From Saccopteryx bilineata (lineage: Eukaryota; Chordata; Mammalia; Chiroptera; Emballonuridae), in contig NC_089492.1 in NCBI RefSeq assembly GCF_036850765.1, positions 101,885,022 through 101,949,021 on the forward strand: a stretch of DNA of 64,000 bases. The letters are read 5' to 3'. Shown piece by piece: positions 47,507 through 59,225 of this stretch; position 1 is the stretch's first letter, and every line of letters starts with the position of its first letter. The notes beneath the pieces were generated by a model. It did not search any database and had not been told where the DNA came from. It worked only from the letters and a program-made list of their open reading frames with translations. Made by a program: the position numbers and the translations under genes.

Positions 47507-49079
47507 GCATACTTTATCTGGAAAGAAAAAAAAATACTCAGAACAGAAATTTTAAAACTTTAAGGAATAAAAACAAAAAAATAAAACTTTAAGGAATAAT
47601 TAGCAAATTCTATAACATGCATTTAGTTCCTACTCCCAGGAGAGGTCACTTACTTGTTTTTGTTCACTTATGGAACCAGTTCAATTATAGTCATGAATAG
47701 ATTACCTGAATTACAAGACTAAGTCTTAATGTCATTCATAATACCCAGTAAAGCAGAGATTCAACTGCAGCCCATGTCCTGGGACTTACAGTTAAGGAAC
47801 AAGATTACATTTTGGCAAGAAACTTAGTTATGTGAACAATGCCTAATTTTGAAAACAATTCTGTTTCCCCTTTGTGTTTTATACATTTCAAATTATTGCT
47901 TTAGTATAGTGGCAAAAATTCAGACAAAAGTCACCTAAGTAAATATCCATGAGGCAAACTCTTTTCTATATCCCACTGCACAATAATAAATAAAGGATTA
48001 AAATGTTTGAAAGAATTTGGGCAAACAATATAGGGCAGATGAAGAACTGCATTAACCTTTTACAGTCCTAAACTAAAACTACATTTCATAATTTCTACAT
48101 GTTAACTAGTTATAAAATGAAGAGTTGTTTTTTGTTTTTACCTAGAACTGCTCCCACATAGGAGGTGGAGAAATAAAATACAAATTCCCATCTTTAAAGT
48201 TTTACCATGAAAAATTTCAGCGGGGAAGATGATTTTCCTTTTACAGTGACTCCTCATTATCCAAACTAATGAGGAATAAAGATGGCTTGGATATAGAAAA
48301 TCCACTAAGGCTTCCAAAACCTCAATTTGGAAAACCATTTCATTCTCTAACATCATCAAATGATTTAACACGGAGGCACAACAGGAAGAAAAAGAACTGT
48401 TCAGTCTTTCTCACTTTACTGTGCATGCTCATTAACAAATAGAGGTGTTAATGAGCATGGAAGTATGTAAAAATGGTCCAAAGAAGAAATAAGCAGCAAG
48501 TAAATCCAAATGACTTAAGTTGTGCTTTCAGGATATGACAAGGCCAAGCTAAACCACCATTCCCCATGTCCCAAAGAACTCGACAGAGCCAACCCTGCAT
48601 CATCCTGCTCTCACCCTGGAGTGTTTTCTTGGGACTAACACCAAGCCACTTTCCAGCAAAGTCTATAGGGGTCAGTTGGGGATATGTTGTCATTCGACCG
48701 CACTGGCTGCCTCTTCTCCAGAAATAATGACAGGCATGTGTTTTTAAAATCAGCTCTCGCCATTTCTAAGACAAGGATTGGAGTACTGTCTTTAGCATTT
48801 GAGTTATTAAACCAAAAGTATTTTAGTTTCTATTGAAATAATATTATAGCTTCTATTATTTCATCTATTTAACATTCTTTCTTTGAACAGCTTTCATTTT
48901 TAAAATTAGCAATGTTTGTCCAGGTTCAAAATACATATAAGTATTAGTTTTATACTAAAAGTATTTAGGTCTCAACTGAAAAGAAATTCAGTTCCGCTCT
49001 GGTTGTATTGGAATTCTACTCTATAAAGGCTTAAAATTAAGTGGCTCATTGGCTGGGATTTGGAAATGGCTATATATTT
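47507..49079. other. unassigned intronic sequence
   Basis: Unique AT-rich sequence; minus-strand ORFs at 48138 and 48448 match nothing I know. CAGTGACTCCTCATTATCCA at 48245 hints at a Tigger fossil, unproven. Confidence 0.35.
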
Positions 49080-49745
49080 TACTACAAAATTTGCTCATAT
49101 TTACTGTAGAAAGTTTGAAAAAAGAAAAAAATGAAAATCCCTAATCACATCAACAAAGATATAAATATCAGTCACCAGTCAGATATTTTTTCTTCAATGT
49201 AAATGCATAACTATAATTTTAAAACAAATTAGTTTGATTCTGTATCAATAACTTTTTTGCAAATTAAAAATATTACATCAAGAGTAATTTCTCATGTCAT
49301 TAAATCTGCCCTAAGCCTGACTTTTTAATAGTTATATAATATTTCAACTGATAGATATGCCAAAACTCATTTAACTATTCTTCTACTGTAGCTGCTTCCA
49401 ATATTTGGCCACAACAGCAAACTTATATATAAATCCTATCAGCAGCTGTTATTACTGCCTTAGAAGAAACCCCTAAAGGGAGAATTACCAGACCCAAGGG
49501 GTGCCTCTTTCTTAGAGTGCATCTTGATAGGTAGGTACTATTTGCTTAAAATAACCATGTGCACTTCCATTAGCAGTATGCGAATGCTTATTTCATGTAC
49601 GCTCATTTGCACAGATATTTATCATTTTATTACAACTTTACTCAACTGTCCGGTTGATATAATATCTACTTGTTTAATTTGGGTTTCTTTGATAAAGAGA
49701 AAAATTCACATTTCATCTATGGTAAATGGTATGTAAAGGCTCAAT
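49080..49745 (-). mobile_element. possible antisense L1M fossil
   Basis: The order 'AACTCATTTAACTATTC..CTGCTTCCAATATTTGGCCA..GGGAGAATTACCAG..CACTTCCATTAGCAGTATGC' resembles the antisense 3' region of very old L1, but divergence is high. Confidence 0.4.
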
Positions 49746-49750
49746 AAATA

Positions 49751-49866
49751 CAGGGGTGGGACAAAAGTAGGTTTACAGTTGTTCTTCTGGGAAAAGACAG
49801 GCAGGTTATTTATGATCATTACAATTTTCCATATGAACAACTGTAAACCTACTTTTGCCACCCCTG
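49751..49866. mobile_element. mariner-type MITE
   Basis: A 116-bp element whose ends are CAGGGGTGGGACAAAAGTAG and, reversed, CAGGGGTGGCAAAAGTAGGT. The arms continue as GTTTACAGTTGTTC and are identical apart from one small indel. TA flanks both ends (49749-49750, 49867-49868). Same family as 32354. Confidence 0.93.
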
Positions 49867-50461
49867 TATTTTATGTAAATGCTTTATATATACCTGCATA
49901 CAAATGTGTACAAATCAAAAAGAAAACAAAATCTTACGAATAAAATATGTACTTGTCACATGGAGATATACATTTGTAGCAAATAGTTTCATTTCCCTAG
50001 TTCATCATGACTTTAAATTTATGTGTTAAATGACCTAGTACATCCACTCTTAGGTATATATCCAAGAAAAATGAAAGCATACCTCATAGAAACTTGTACA
50101 CAAATGTTCATAGTAGCATTATTCAGAATAGCCAAAAAAGTGAAAATAACCCTACTAATGAATGGATAAACAAAATGTGGTCTCTAAATGCAGTGGAATA
50201 CTATAGTCCATAAAGAAGAACGAAGTTTTGATACTGCTACAGCATGGATAAAACTTGAAAGCCTTATGCTAAATGAAAAGAAGGCAGTCATAAAAGGCCA
50301 CATACTGCATGATTCCATTTATATGAAATATCCAGAACATACAAATCTATAGAGAAGGAAGTAGAACAGTTGTTGCCTAGGGCTGGGAAATGAGGGGCGA
50401 TGGACAGTGGCTGCTAATTGTTTTTTTAGGGGGTGATGAAAATGTTCAAAAATTAGTGGTA

Positions 50462-50765
50462 GCCTGACCTGTAGTGGCGCAGTGGATAAAGTGTCAACCT
50501 GGAAATGCTGAGGTTGCTGGTTCAAAACCCTGGGCTTGCCTAGTCAAGGCACCTATGGGAGTTGATGCTTCCTGCTCCTCCCCCCCTTCTCTCTCTCTCT
50601 CTCCTCTCTATAATGAATAAATAAAATCTTTTAAAAAAAAATGTAGCCTGACCTGTAGTGGCGCAGTGGATAAAGCGTGGACCTGGAAATGCTGAGGTCA
50701 CCGGTTCGAAACCCTGGGCTTGCCTGGTCAAGGCACATATGGGAGTTGATGCTTCCAGCTCCTCT

Positions 50766-50817
<52 letters not shown>

Positions 50818-50895
50818 CCTCTCCTCTCTAAAACGAATAAATAAAAAATAAAAAAATTTAAAAAATTTTTAAAAAAGCTTAAAAATGTAAAAAAA
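50462..50895 (+). mobile_element. VES-type SINE (outer copy)
   Basis: Head GCCTGACCTGTAGTGGCGCA at 50462; its body ends near 50644 and the rest of its A-rich tail lies at 50890-50895, beyond the second SINE. The target duplication AAAAATTAGTGGTA / AAAAATTGGTGGTA (50448-50461, 50896-50909) spans both SINEs. Confidence 0.92.
50646..50880 (+). mobile_element. VES-type SINE inserted in the tail of another
   Basis: A second, near-identical copy with head GCCTGACCTGTAGTGGCGCA and a long CT tract. It has its own duplication AAAAATGTA (50637-50645, 50881-50889) inside the tail of the first copy. Confidence 0.93.
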
Positions 50896-51229
50896 AAAAA
50901 TTGGTGGTAATAGTTTTTCAACCCTATCAATATACTAAAAATCACTGATTTGTACACTTTTGGTGGGTGAATTTATGTATGTATGTATGTATGCACATGT
51001 AGGAATGTAATTATATCTCAATAAAGCTATTTTTAAATGTATGTATTAATATATAGTGGTCTATTAACACTCCTATAAAAAATTTGTCTCTTGCTCAAAT
51101 TTTCAGGTTTTTAATGCTGCATATTTTTTAAAGCTATGTCATTAAATAACAGACTTCTCAGGGTAATTATATTTTCTTGGAAGACACTATCTGTTATTAA
51201 TCTGAAATATCCCTATTTAACCTGTTAAA

Positions 51230-53600
51230 TGCACTTTGCCTTAAACTGTATTTCATCTGATACTAAATTGCTATTCTTTTTCATCAATGTGGAATATTTT
51301 TTTTCAAGTTTCTAATATCAAGATTGCTTTTTTCTTTAGAAGTATTTCTTGCACATATGCAGCTGACGGCTACATTTTATTTTAAAATTCTGAGATTCTA
51401 TTAATAAGGGAATTTAACCCATTCACCTTTACTTATTACTTAAAGTTATTCCTATCATCATATATTTTATTTACTATGTTTTCATTTTTCTCTGCCTTTG
51501 GTTAGAATGACAAACTTTTTATTTTTTACTCTCGTGATTTATATTGAAAACCCTATTTGTGGTTATTCATATATTTCAGATTATGTTTTTCTAATATATT
51601 AGAGACTTATAGAATCTGTATCTAAATCTTTTTCCTAAAAAAATAATCCTAATATTTTATTACTTCTTTTTCTTCTTTCCTCCCATGTTGAACTGATCCG
51701 ATCGAGAATGATATTAAAAGATTAACATTATAGATTAAAAAATAACAAACCAAGAAAAAACTATGAGACTTGACTCTGAATACATTTTACTGTGCATGTG
51801 TGGACTATACAACTCTCCACTGTTTCCTTACCTCAGCACTACCTCCCCACAACATGCCTTTCCCTTCTTTGGGGTCCCCCCTCTTCTTTAGAGTCAAGAA
51901 TACTTCCATAAATACTTTCAAGTAAGGTCTGTAACAATCAGAGAAAGTGAATCATGGCAGGTCCAAAAATGCTCTTATTTTCCTCTCACTGAATTGCTGT
52001 TTTGCCTGAATAGAGAATTATGGGTTCAAAATACTGGTAGACTTTCCCCACAATTTCATAACTACTGCATTTCTATCTTCTATCGCTTGTTATTACCAGT
52101 AGTGAAACTGATGTCCACCTAATTCTTCCTTTGTAGATAAACTATGTTTGCTCTCTGGAAGCTTTTAGTCAAGTTCATCTTTATGACCAGCATTCTGAAA
52201 TTTCCTAGGTCGATATCTGAGTGTATATCCTCTGTTATTTTTTCATTTAGTAGTCATTAGGCCTTTTCAAAAGATTTGTCTATCTTCACTTTGGAGAAAT
52301 TTTCTCCTATTATTTCCGTGATTATAATCCTCTCCACTCTATTTATTTAATCTTCTATGAGATGAAAGTTAAAGCTTTTGAAGGTCTTCTACATCATGGG
52401 ACATTTTGTTCACACTGTCCACCTTTTTCAGTGTAAGACTACATTCTAAAGAATCTCTTAGCTCACTCTTCCAATTCATTAATGTGTTTTTAGCTCTGTC
52501 TTTTCTATCCTGGTTATGTGATTTTTTAATCTTGAAAAACATAATTTAAAATTCTAAGATTGGTCTAATTTCATTCTACCTTTTATAAATGCAATAAATT
52601 CCCTTGTGCCTCTGTGAATATTAACTTTACATATTTCAAAGACTGGCTTGACTAGGCGGTAGAGCAGTAGATACAGCAACCACTTGGGACTCAGAGGACC
52701 CAGGTTCGAAACCCTGAGGTCACTGGCTTGAGCTTGGGCTCACCAGCTTGAGTGTGAGGACGCTGGCTTGAGTGTCAGATCATAGACATGACTCCATGGT
52801 CACCGGCTTGAGCCCAAAGGTCGCTGGCTTAAGCCCAAGGTTGCTGGCTTGAGCCAGGGGTCACTGGCTCATATGAGAAAGCAATCAATGAATAACTAAG
52901 GTGCTACAAGGTTGATACTTCTCATTTCTTTCCCTTACTGTCTGTCTGTCCCTATCTGTCCCTCTCTTTGTCTCTGTCTCTCTCACTAAAAAATGGTAAT
53001 AATAATAATAATAAAACAACATCTGTTGCCTGTTTATTGTTTCACTGAGTGTTATTTTTTGCTTATTAAGTCTGGTGCCTCATTTTCCTACCATAAGTTT
53101 TCCTCAACTGTTTAGTGCTTCTTGGTAGCAAGATCATTTCAGAGATCCTGTTTGGCTGTTTGTGTACGCTATTTACCAGCATCAGCTTCAAGTGACAACC
53201 GGTGAAATGTGGGATATGATGACAGGTGTCAGTATAAGCCAGGAGTTTGTCTTGCCAGGATGAGGCGTCGTGAGCTTCCAGACAATCAAGGTCAACCTGA
53301 GGTTCTCCCAGCGTCTCTGGCCTCTGTGTTACACTCAGTGCTTTAGCTTGGAGTCACAGTATACTGAGGGAGGTGTCACTACAGGTTTACCCACTCTATA
53401 TTCACCTCATTACCTGACACTACAGCCCCCCTCCCACTACCTGAATGTGATTCTGGTCTGATAACACTACTCATCTGTATTTTGAGGTATGGTCTACCAG
53501 GTTGTATTTTTCCATGAATGTGATTCCTCATACTTAATATCTTTCAGGAATTCCTAAAATTTTCATCCACTGGTGGGACCCTTTCTTGTTTTCCCAGACT
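51230..53600 (-). mobile_element. old L1 (L1M), antisense, split by a SINE
   Basis: TTAAACTGTATTTCATCTGA, GGGAATTTAACCCATTCACC, TTGCTCTCTGGAAGCTTTTA and TAGCTCACTCTTCCAATTCA follow antisense L1M 5'/ORF1-region sequence. A SINE lies at 52644-53022. Boundaries are approximate. Confidence 0.55.
52644..53022 (+). mobile_element. long bat SINE with expanded GCTTGAGC modules
   Basis: Head GGCTTGACTAGGCGGTAGAG, B box GGTTCGAAACCC, then at least six copies of a module like GGTCGCTGGCTTGAGCCC between 52720 and 52870, then GAGAAAGCAATCAATGAATA and a CT-rich 3' end with an (AAT)n tail. Confidence 0.9.
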
Positions 53601-53799
53601 ATCATCAATTTGTTCATGTAAGTGTAGGTTTATATAGGTACAGATACATACGAACACCTTTCCTTATGGAATCTGGGGAGTGGACACACCAGTGGTGGTG
53701 GTGGCGCAGTGAGAGAATATCATGAGCTCCGCCTACCAACATGATCCCTTTCTCGGTGTCATTTGCTCAATTGTCTGTACTTCAATGTTAATATGGCTA

Positions 53800-54320
53800 T
53801 TTCTCTAAATCTCACACTTGCATATCCAACTTTTATTTGACACCATTTCTTGGATTTCTTACACACATCTCAAATGTAACATGTCCAAAACAGAATTACT
53901 GATCTTCTCCTTGCCAAATCTGCTCCACTCAGGCATCACCCACAGACCAGGACTCTTGGAGCAAATTCTTAGCAACTCCTCTCCCTCATTTATTAGCAAG
54001 CAATGCCTACAAAATAGATTTAATTTCTTCCCAATTCTACTGCCATTAACTTTGTCCAGGCCACCAGCATCTCTCACCTGGGCTATGTAATAGCCCCCAA
54101 ACTGGGCCTACTGCTTCTCCTCTTCCCCTCCACAGCATTCTCCCCTGAGCAGCCAGAGTCAATGTTTTAGAATACAAATCAGATCACATCATTTCACTGC
54201 TTAAAACTCCTCCGTTACTCACTGCTGTTGCCATAAAGCCCAAACTTTTCCATGTTAAATGCTATCTCTGAATCCAAATTTGGAGATTAGGTCCCTGCTA
54301 TCTACTTAAAGACTTCTCCA
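53800..54320 (+). mobile_element. L2 LINE fragment
   Basis: GTAATAGCCCCCAAACTGGG, AGCAGCCAGAGTCAATGTTT, AGATCACATCATTTCACTGC and TTAAAACTCCTCCGTTACTC follow the order of the ancient LINE-2 consensus. The ORFs here (53818, 53859) are not genes. Confidence 0.68.
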
Positions 54321-54659
54321 ACGCCAATAGCTCATTAGCCTGCCTGGGTTCTGTAAGTGTCTTTCCCTTTTTTTTTGTTCCATGGCCCTACTGAGACATT
54401 CCATCACTTCACCTTGTAATAACTATAATTCCTCTGAACTACAATGCCTATGTCATAAAGCTGCTGTAATTGTGTGCTTTAGATTCCAGGTGTTTGTATC
54501 TGTAGCTAAATCAGTCCCTTCAGTCACTATCCTTCCCAAATGAACAGTCCGGTAAAGCTCTGGATGCCTCTTAATCTAACTTGCTATCAAATGGGAACAC
54601 TCCCAGTTAAGTCCCAATATAAGCAAGTTACTCCAGGCTTTGTCAGTATTATCCAGGGT

Positions 54660-54780
54660 AAAAATCCTAACTATTCCAGAACACAGCTTATTTTTCTGTC
54701 AAATGAGGGGGCAGGGTGATACGATTTCTAAGGTCTCTTGAATTTTCAGTGGTCACAGATTCTATGACCTAATATAACAT
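54660..54780 (+). mobile_element. MIR-type fragment
   Basis: TTTCTGTCAAATGAGGGG, TTTCTAAGGTCTCTTGAATT and ACAGATTCTATGACC match the 3' portion of a MIR-type SINE. Confidence 0.5.
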
Positions 54781-55508
54781 TTTTTTAAGAAAGTGCAGTA
54801 TCCATCATTCAAATTCCATGAAAATTATTCAGAGGGAAATATGCTATTTCAGGTTTAAGAAGGACATTCATTAAAGAAGAAAACAATTCAACTCAAGGTT
54901 TCTAGAGATAACTATGGATTCACTGTGCCAAGATTTAGTATTGTCCTCAATTTCCCAGTGATCATAACCTCAAGAATTGAAAATACATCAACAATAAGCA
55001 CTATTACTACTACATAGTGACAACAATCAAAAGCTTTTAGCTCATACTGAGTAATGATAAAAAAAAATTAATTAAAATAATCAAATAGAAGTGGAACACA
55101 GAGAAAAGAAAAGTCACAGTAGGTACCAAAGGCTTCTTCCTGAAACATCAACAAAGGTCGTACTGCTTTACACTAAGAGCCAGCATACTCCCCTTATTCC
55201 GTAACTACTCCAATTTTATAATATCGTTAAAAGGAGAGGCTCTCCAGATTAAGCACTTCTCAGATCTAATGTTCTAACAGCCTTTAAATCTGACTACAGT
55301 CAATTCTAAGTCTGGATCAGAACTATAAACATCAGGAAAATAAATTCCTTCCTTCCCTGTTAACTTATAACTCCTAACTATCTCCCCACAAACTTACAAC
55401 CTTTGAAAATTAGAATCTACTCCCACTGACACTTAATTACTATGCCAAGTTTAAGTATTGCTCTTTATATTGATGGATTTCCTAAATTAAATGATCAGGT
55501 GGCTTTAC
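54781..55508. other. unassigned intronic sequence next to the SRBD1 exon
   Basis: AT-rich, no repeat or exon recognised. Confidence 0.4.
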
Positions 55509-55591
55509 CTGATACATTCCCACTCCAATGTGTTTTGGCTCGATTTTCACCAGCTCAGCTAATGGATCTTGTACACGCCTTGCTATGGAAA
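55509..55591 (-). CDS. SRBD1: SRBD1 next internal exon
   Basis: This 83-nt minus-strand exon completes the Val codon left open by the exon at 62273..62364 and then reads [27 protein letters not shown], ending on a whole codon. This is the continuation of the Tex/SRBD1 family (bacterial Tex: [28 protein letters not shown]). The acceptor is CTTTTCAG after a pyrimidine-rich tract and the donor is GTAAAGCC. The two exons fit in frame with each other, in the right order and on the same strand, which makes a processed pseudogene very unlikely. The next exon, expected to start with His-Asp of the GMYQHD motif, was not found at lower coordinates, so the following intron must exceed 55 kb. A plus-strand ORF over the same bases (55442..55729) is a shadow. 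Confidence 0.92.
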
Positions 55592-56209
55592 CTGAAAAGC
55601 AGAGTCAGAAAACAAGTATGTCTTAAAGAGTATTCACATAATTATTTATGTCAGTTCTCCATGATGCAAGTACTTAATTCCATCTCTCCTTACTGCCCCC
55701 AAAACAAAACAATTTCGCACAAAAAATAAACGTAAAATTTCAGGATTGATGATTCTACCAGACCCTTAGGCATTTCTGAGCACAGAGTAAAAGGGTTATT
55801 TATACATTTGAAAAAAAAATCAATAAAACACTTAGTTGCTATACTTATACAATTACCTGTTCATTCTTTAAATACAAATGCAGAATAATAGAACACCTCA
55901 CACTTTAAAGAACAAGTGGATATTTGTTTTACTTCGAAAGAATCCTGCATTATTATAAACATGCCATACATTTATTTGTATGGCAAATATGCTTATTAGG
56001 ACAAGATCCTGATAATGATGAATAAATGATGAGGTATCTTATTGCACCAGAGACCAAGGCAGTTGGCTAGTGAATGTACTTGTGTTGCCCTGAACATGAC
56101 TGCAAGGTTACCCTGTGAAATGAAGTAATCTGAGTCACAACTGCTTGTCTCCAAACACACACACTCCTGATCACATCTCTTGGCCATCACAGTTCATGTT
56201 CGAGAGACT

Positions 56210-56966
56210 TGAGTTCACTTCAAACATTGCTTATCTATGTCATTTTACTTGGTCAGCGTTTATTGCTGCTTTTTTTTTTAACAAATGTTAACAAAGTTTC
56301 TTATCAAATTTAACCTTCAAGACAAATTTAGCTAGAAAAAACAAATTTAATATGAATCTTAAGGCTACTTTTAAAGGCAGGTCATTTTTTCCCTAGTAGC
56401 ACAGTTACACTGAGCCATACACATGAAAAGGTTTTATTTTCTAAACACATGAAAACTAGTCAGTGTCACCTACTCATATAGAAGGTTGGATGAAATATAA
56501 ATTCATTAAGTGAAAACACTATGGCTATCAACAAAAATCTTTTGCCTGTTTTCATGTTAAACTGTTCAAGGTCTGGCAACAGAAGCCACCTCTTACAAGT
56601 GATTACCAGATTCTCCCATCACTGATTCGTACCATCCCATCACAGACAAGGTCTATTGTGAACATCAAGTTCACTACTCGCCATTTAAGGCTTTTTCATA
56701 TCTTTTATTATTACTTTGAACATATTGTGATATGGCAGCTTACAAAGTCAGCTTAGAGAGCAATAATCTGGTGTCATACAATCTATTTCTCCAACAAAAG
56801 AGATGAGCATTCCAAGGCGTGCATATGCACTTTTCTTATCCAACCTCACAAAGGGTTCATTAGTGCAAGCACTGCAGGTTAAGGAAAAATGAATTCCTCT
56901 AATAACCACATCTGTGATTATACATTGAAAAGAAATGCCACCAAACACCTGTTATTCTTTAAAAGC
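56210..56966. other. unassigned intronic sequence with an open minus-strand stretch
   Basis: 56748-56948 is open on the minus strand (66 codons, with a CSACTNEPF motif). It cannot be an SRBD1 exon because the protein is already continuous across the intron. No family is recognised. Confidence 0.35.
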
Positions 56967-56979
56967 AAATATTATTTCT

Positions 56980-57346
56980 TTTTTCCCCCTTTTTGGGGGG
57001 AGGGAAAGAGAAAGGGATAGGAGAGAGATGAGAAGCATCAACTTGTAGTTGCTTCACTTTAGTTGTTTATTGACTGCTTCTCATATGTGCCAAGACTGGG
57101 GGGCTCAAGCAGAGCCAGTGACCCCTTGTTCAAACCAGCGACCTTGAGCTCAAACAGTGACCTTGGGGCTTTTAGCCAGCGACCTTTGTGCTCTAGCCAG
57201 CAACCTTGAGATTATGTCAATGATTCCACACTCAAGCTGGCACACTTGTGCTCAAGCTAATTAGCCTGCGCTCTAGCCCAAGTTTTGAACTGGGCCTTCA
57301 GCATCCTGGGTTGACACTCAATCCACTGCACCACCACCAGTCAGGG
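56980..57346 (-). mobile_element. long bat SINE with GCTTGAGC modules
   Basis: On the minus strand: head CCCTGACTGGTGGTGGTGCA, then many GGTCGCTGG-like / CTAGAGCACAAAGGTCGCTG modules, CATATGAGAAGCAGTCAATA and a CT-rich end. Flanks AAATATTATTTCTTT / AAATATTATCTTTAT suggest a duplication. Confidence 0.88.
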
Positions 57347-57823
57347 AAAATATTATCTTTATTCTAGCTGTTATCTGTATATAATACAATAAGAATACCT
57401 GAATTCAAACAAATACATATATTACACCAAAATACATTGTTGACTTAAGAACAACAGCAACACCCACATAGTAAACCGAGTTAAGAATATAGGCACCAGA
57501 ACATTCACTGTGTAGGGAAGCAGTATTAGAAATTCAAAAGAAAGGATTGTGAAAACCTAAATGTAGAAATTGGGTAAAGCAATTGCCTAATTTAGAGAAA
57601 TGTGAGTAGATTCTCATATTTTAAAATTTCTAAAATACACAAAAGGATTTTAAACTATTTTCTACCTGGTTCCCTTCAAACTAATGCACTACTAATGTCT
57701 CTTTTGTAATATAGCTAAATGCAACAACCAGGGGTTGGAAATGATGGTATCCAGGTGACATGTTAATTCTACAATAAGTCCTTAAAGCCTCCAGAGTTAC
57801 AACGTCCCCAACCTCAACATCAA
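57347..57823. other. unassigned intronic sequence
   Basis: AT-rich, nothing recognised. Confidence 0.4.
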
Positions 57824-57834
57824 TTCTAATATTT

Positions 57835-58190
57835 GGGGGGTTTTTTTTCTTCTTTTCCAAGTGAGAGGAGGAGAGATAAAGAGACAGTCTCCTGCATGCG
57901 CCCAACCGGGATCCACTAGGCAACCCCCATCTGGGGCTGCTCTCAACTGAGCTATTTTAGGTGCCTGAGGTGAAGGCTCCACAGAGCCATCCTCACCACC
58001 AGGGCCAATGCACTAGAACCAATTGAGCCATGCTGTGGGAGGGAAAGAGAGAGAAAGAATGAGAAGGGGAAGGGGAAGGGGAAGGTATGGAGAAGCAGAT
58101 GGTCACTTCGGTGACGCCGACTGGGAATCGAACCCAGGACATCCAGATGTTGGGCCAACACTCTACCACTGAGCCAACCTGCCAGGGCAC
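57835..58190 (-). mobile_element. long bat tRNA SINE
   Basis: On the minus strand: head GTGCCCTGGCAGGTTGGCTC, A box GGCTCAGTGGTAGAG, B box GGTTCGATTCCC, then a diverged body; flanked by CTAATATTT on both sides. An AAGGGG repeat lies at 58061-58085. The 152-codon minus ORF running through it is accidental. Confidence 0.92.
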
Positions 58191-58199
58191 CTAATATTT

Positions 58200-58654
58200 C
58201 TAAAATTGTTATTTCCCTTTCAGATGCTATTCCCTCTACATAGCATAAAACCCAACCTTGGAACAGATGAAAGGCAAAAAGAGAGAGGAAGGGAGATGAA
58301 TACTGTTTAAAAGTTGAGTTCGAAAGTAGTATGTCCAAGCTTTGGAGAGAATATGGTGGTGTTTTCCTGCTGCGAGATAACCAAGAGAAGAGCTTTGTAA
58401 GAGACAGCAATAATGCATACCCATAGGTTGAAAATGATCAGGCTGTCAACAGGTTCCAGAAAGTAAGAGATAGATGAGTAGTTCAGACAAAAGGAGTTTA
58501 ACAGATTGCTGATAAAAGAGAATAAAGAGAAAGGAAGATCCATGACCCATAACTTAAGGCACATTCACATTTTGAGAGAGAAAATAATAGAAAAGACAGA
58601 AAGGAATGGTGAGGAAAGCATAGCAATAGAAGCCAAAAAAGACTTCTAAATAAT
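58200..58654. other. unassigned intronic sequence
   Basis: A-rich, nothing recognised. Confidence 0.4.
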
Positions 58655-59225
58655 GTTGTTAAACAGAGTTACCATATGTCCCCAAATTTTTACTCCTTGG
58701 AATATATATACCAAGAGAAATGAAAACCTGTTCACTTAAAATTTTGTACAGGAATGCTCATAGTGGTGTTATTCACAACAGACAAAGTGAAAGCTACCCC
58801 AAATTCTATCAACTGATAAATGTATGAACAAAATGTGGTGTACCCATATAATGGAAATTTGTTAATAAAAAAGAATAAAGTGTTGATACATGAAACAGCA
58901 CAAATGAACCTTGAAAACATTATGCTCTCACTGAAAGATGCCAGAGACTACATACTGTAGTGACTTCATTTATATGAAATGGCTGATTAAATAAATTCAT
59001 ATAATAGAGAAAGTAGATTCGTGTTTGCCAGGGGATGGGCAGAAGGAGAAAAAGGGGTTGATTAATAATGGTATGGAGTTTCTATTTGGGGTGATGAAAA
59101 CATTCTAAAACTGGATAGTGGTGATGGTTGGCACAACTCGGAATATATCAAAAAAACAGAACATACACTGTACATTTTAAAGGGTAAATTGTATTCTATG
59201 TAAATTATATCTCAATGAAGCTGCT
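58655..59225 (+). mobile_element. old L1 3' end
   Basis: ATATACCAAGAGAAATGAAA, CATAGTGGTGTTATTCACAA, AACAAAATGTGGTGTACCCA, GGTGATGAAAACATTCTAAA, ending TAAATTATATCTCAATGAAG: the same L1M 3'-end type as at 50030. Confidence 0.85.

Larger units (their letters stand above)
50030..51035 (+). mobile_element. old L1 3' end split by two SINEs
   Basis: TACATCCACTCTTAGGTATA, AAGAAAAATGAAAGCATACC, GCAGTGGAATACTATAGTCC, CACATACTGCATGATTCCAT before the SINEs and CACTGATTTGTACACTTTTG after them are the standard L1M 3' end. A (TATG)n run is at 50973-50992. Confidence 0.85.
1..55508 (-). other. SRBD1: SRBD1 long downstream intron (partial)
   Basis: Downstream of the GTAAAGCC donor at 55501..55508 no further SRBD1 exon was recognised by eye, so this whole stretch is read as one intron running off the left edge. 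A missed short exon cannot be excluded without a protein-to-genome alignment. The contents are listed as separate elements. Confidence 0.65.

Noticed and set aside
52720..52870. independent minisatellite or repeat array with spacers
   Set aside because: The modules lie inside a SINE and recur in the other copies of the same class.
55442..55729. 95-codon plus-strand ORF
   Set aside because: It is the shadow of the minus-strand SRBD1 exon at 55509..55591.
57952..58410. 152-codon minus-strand ORF, the longest in the window
   Set aside because: Most of it is SINE sequence read in its sense direction; no conserved protein features.
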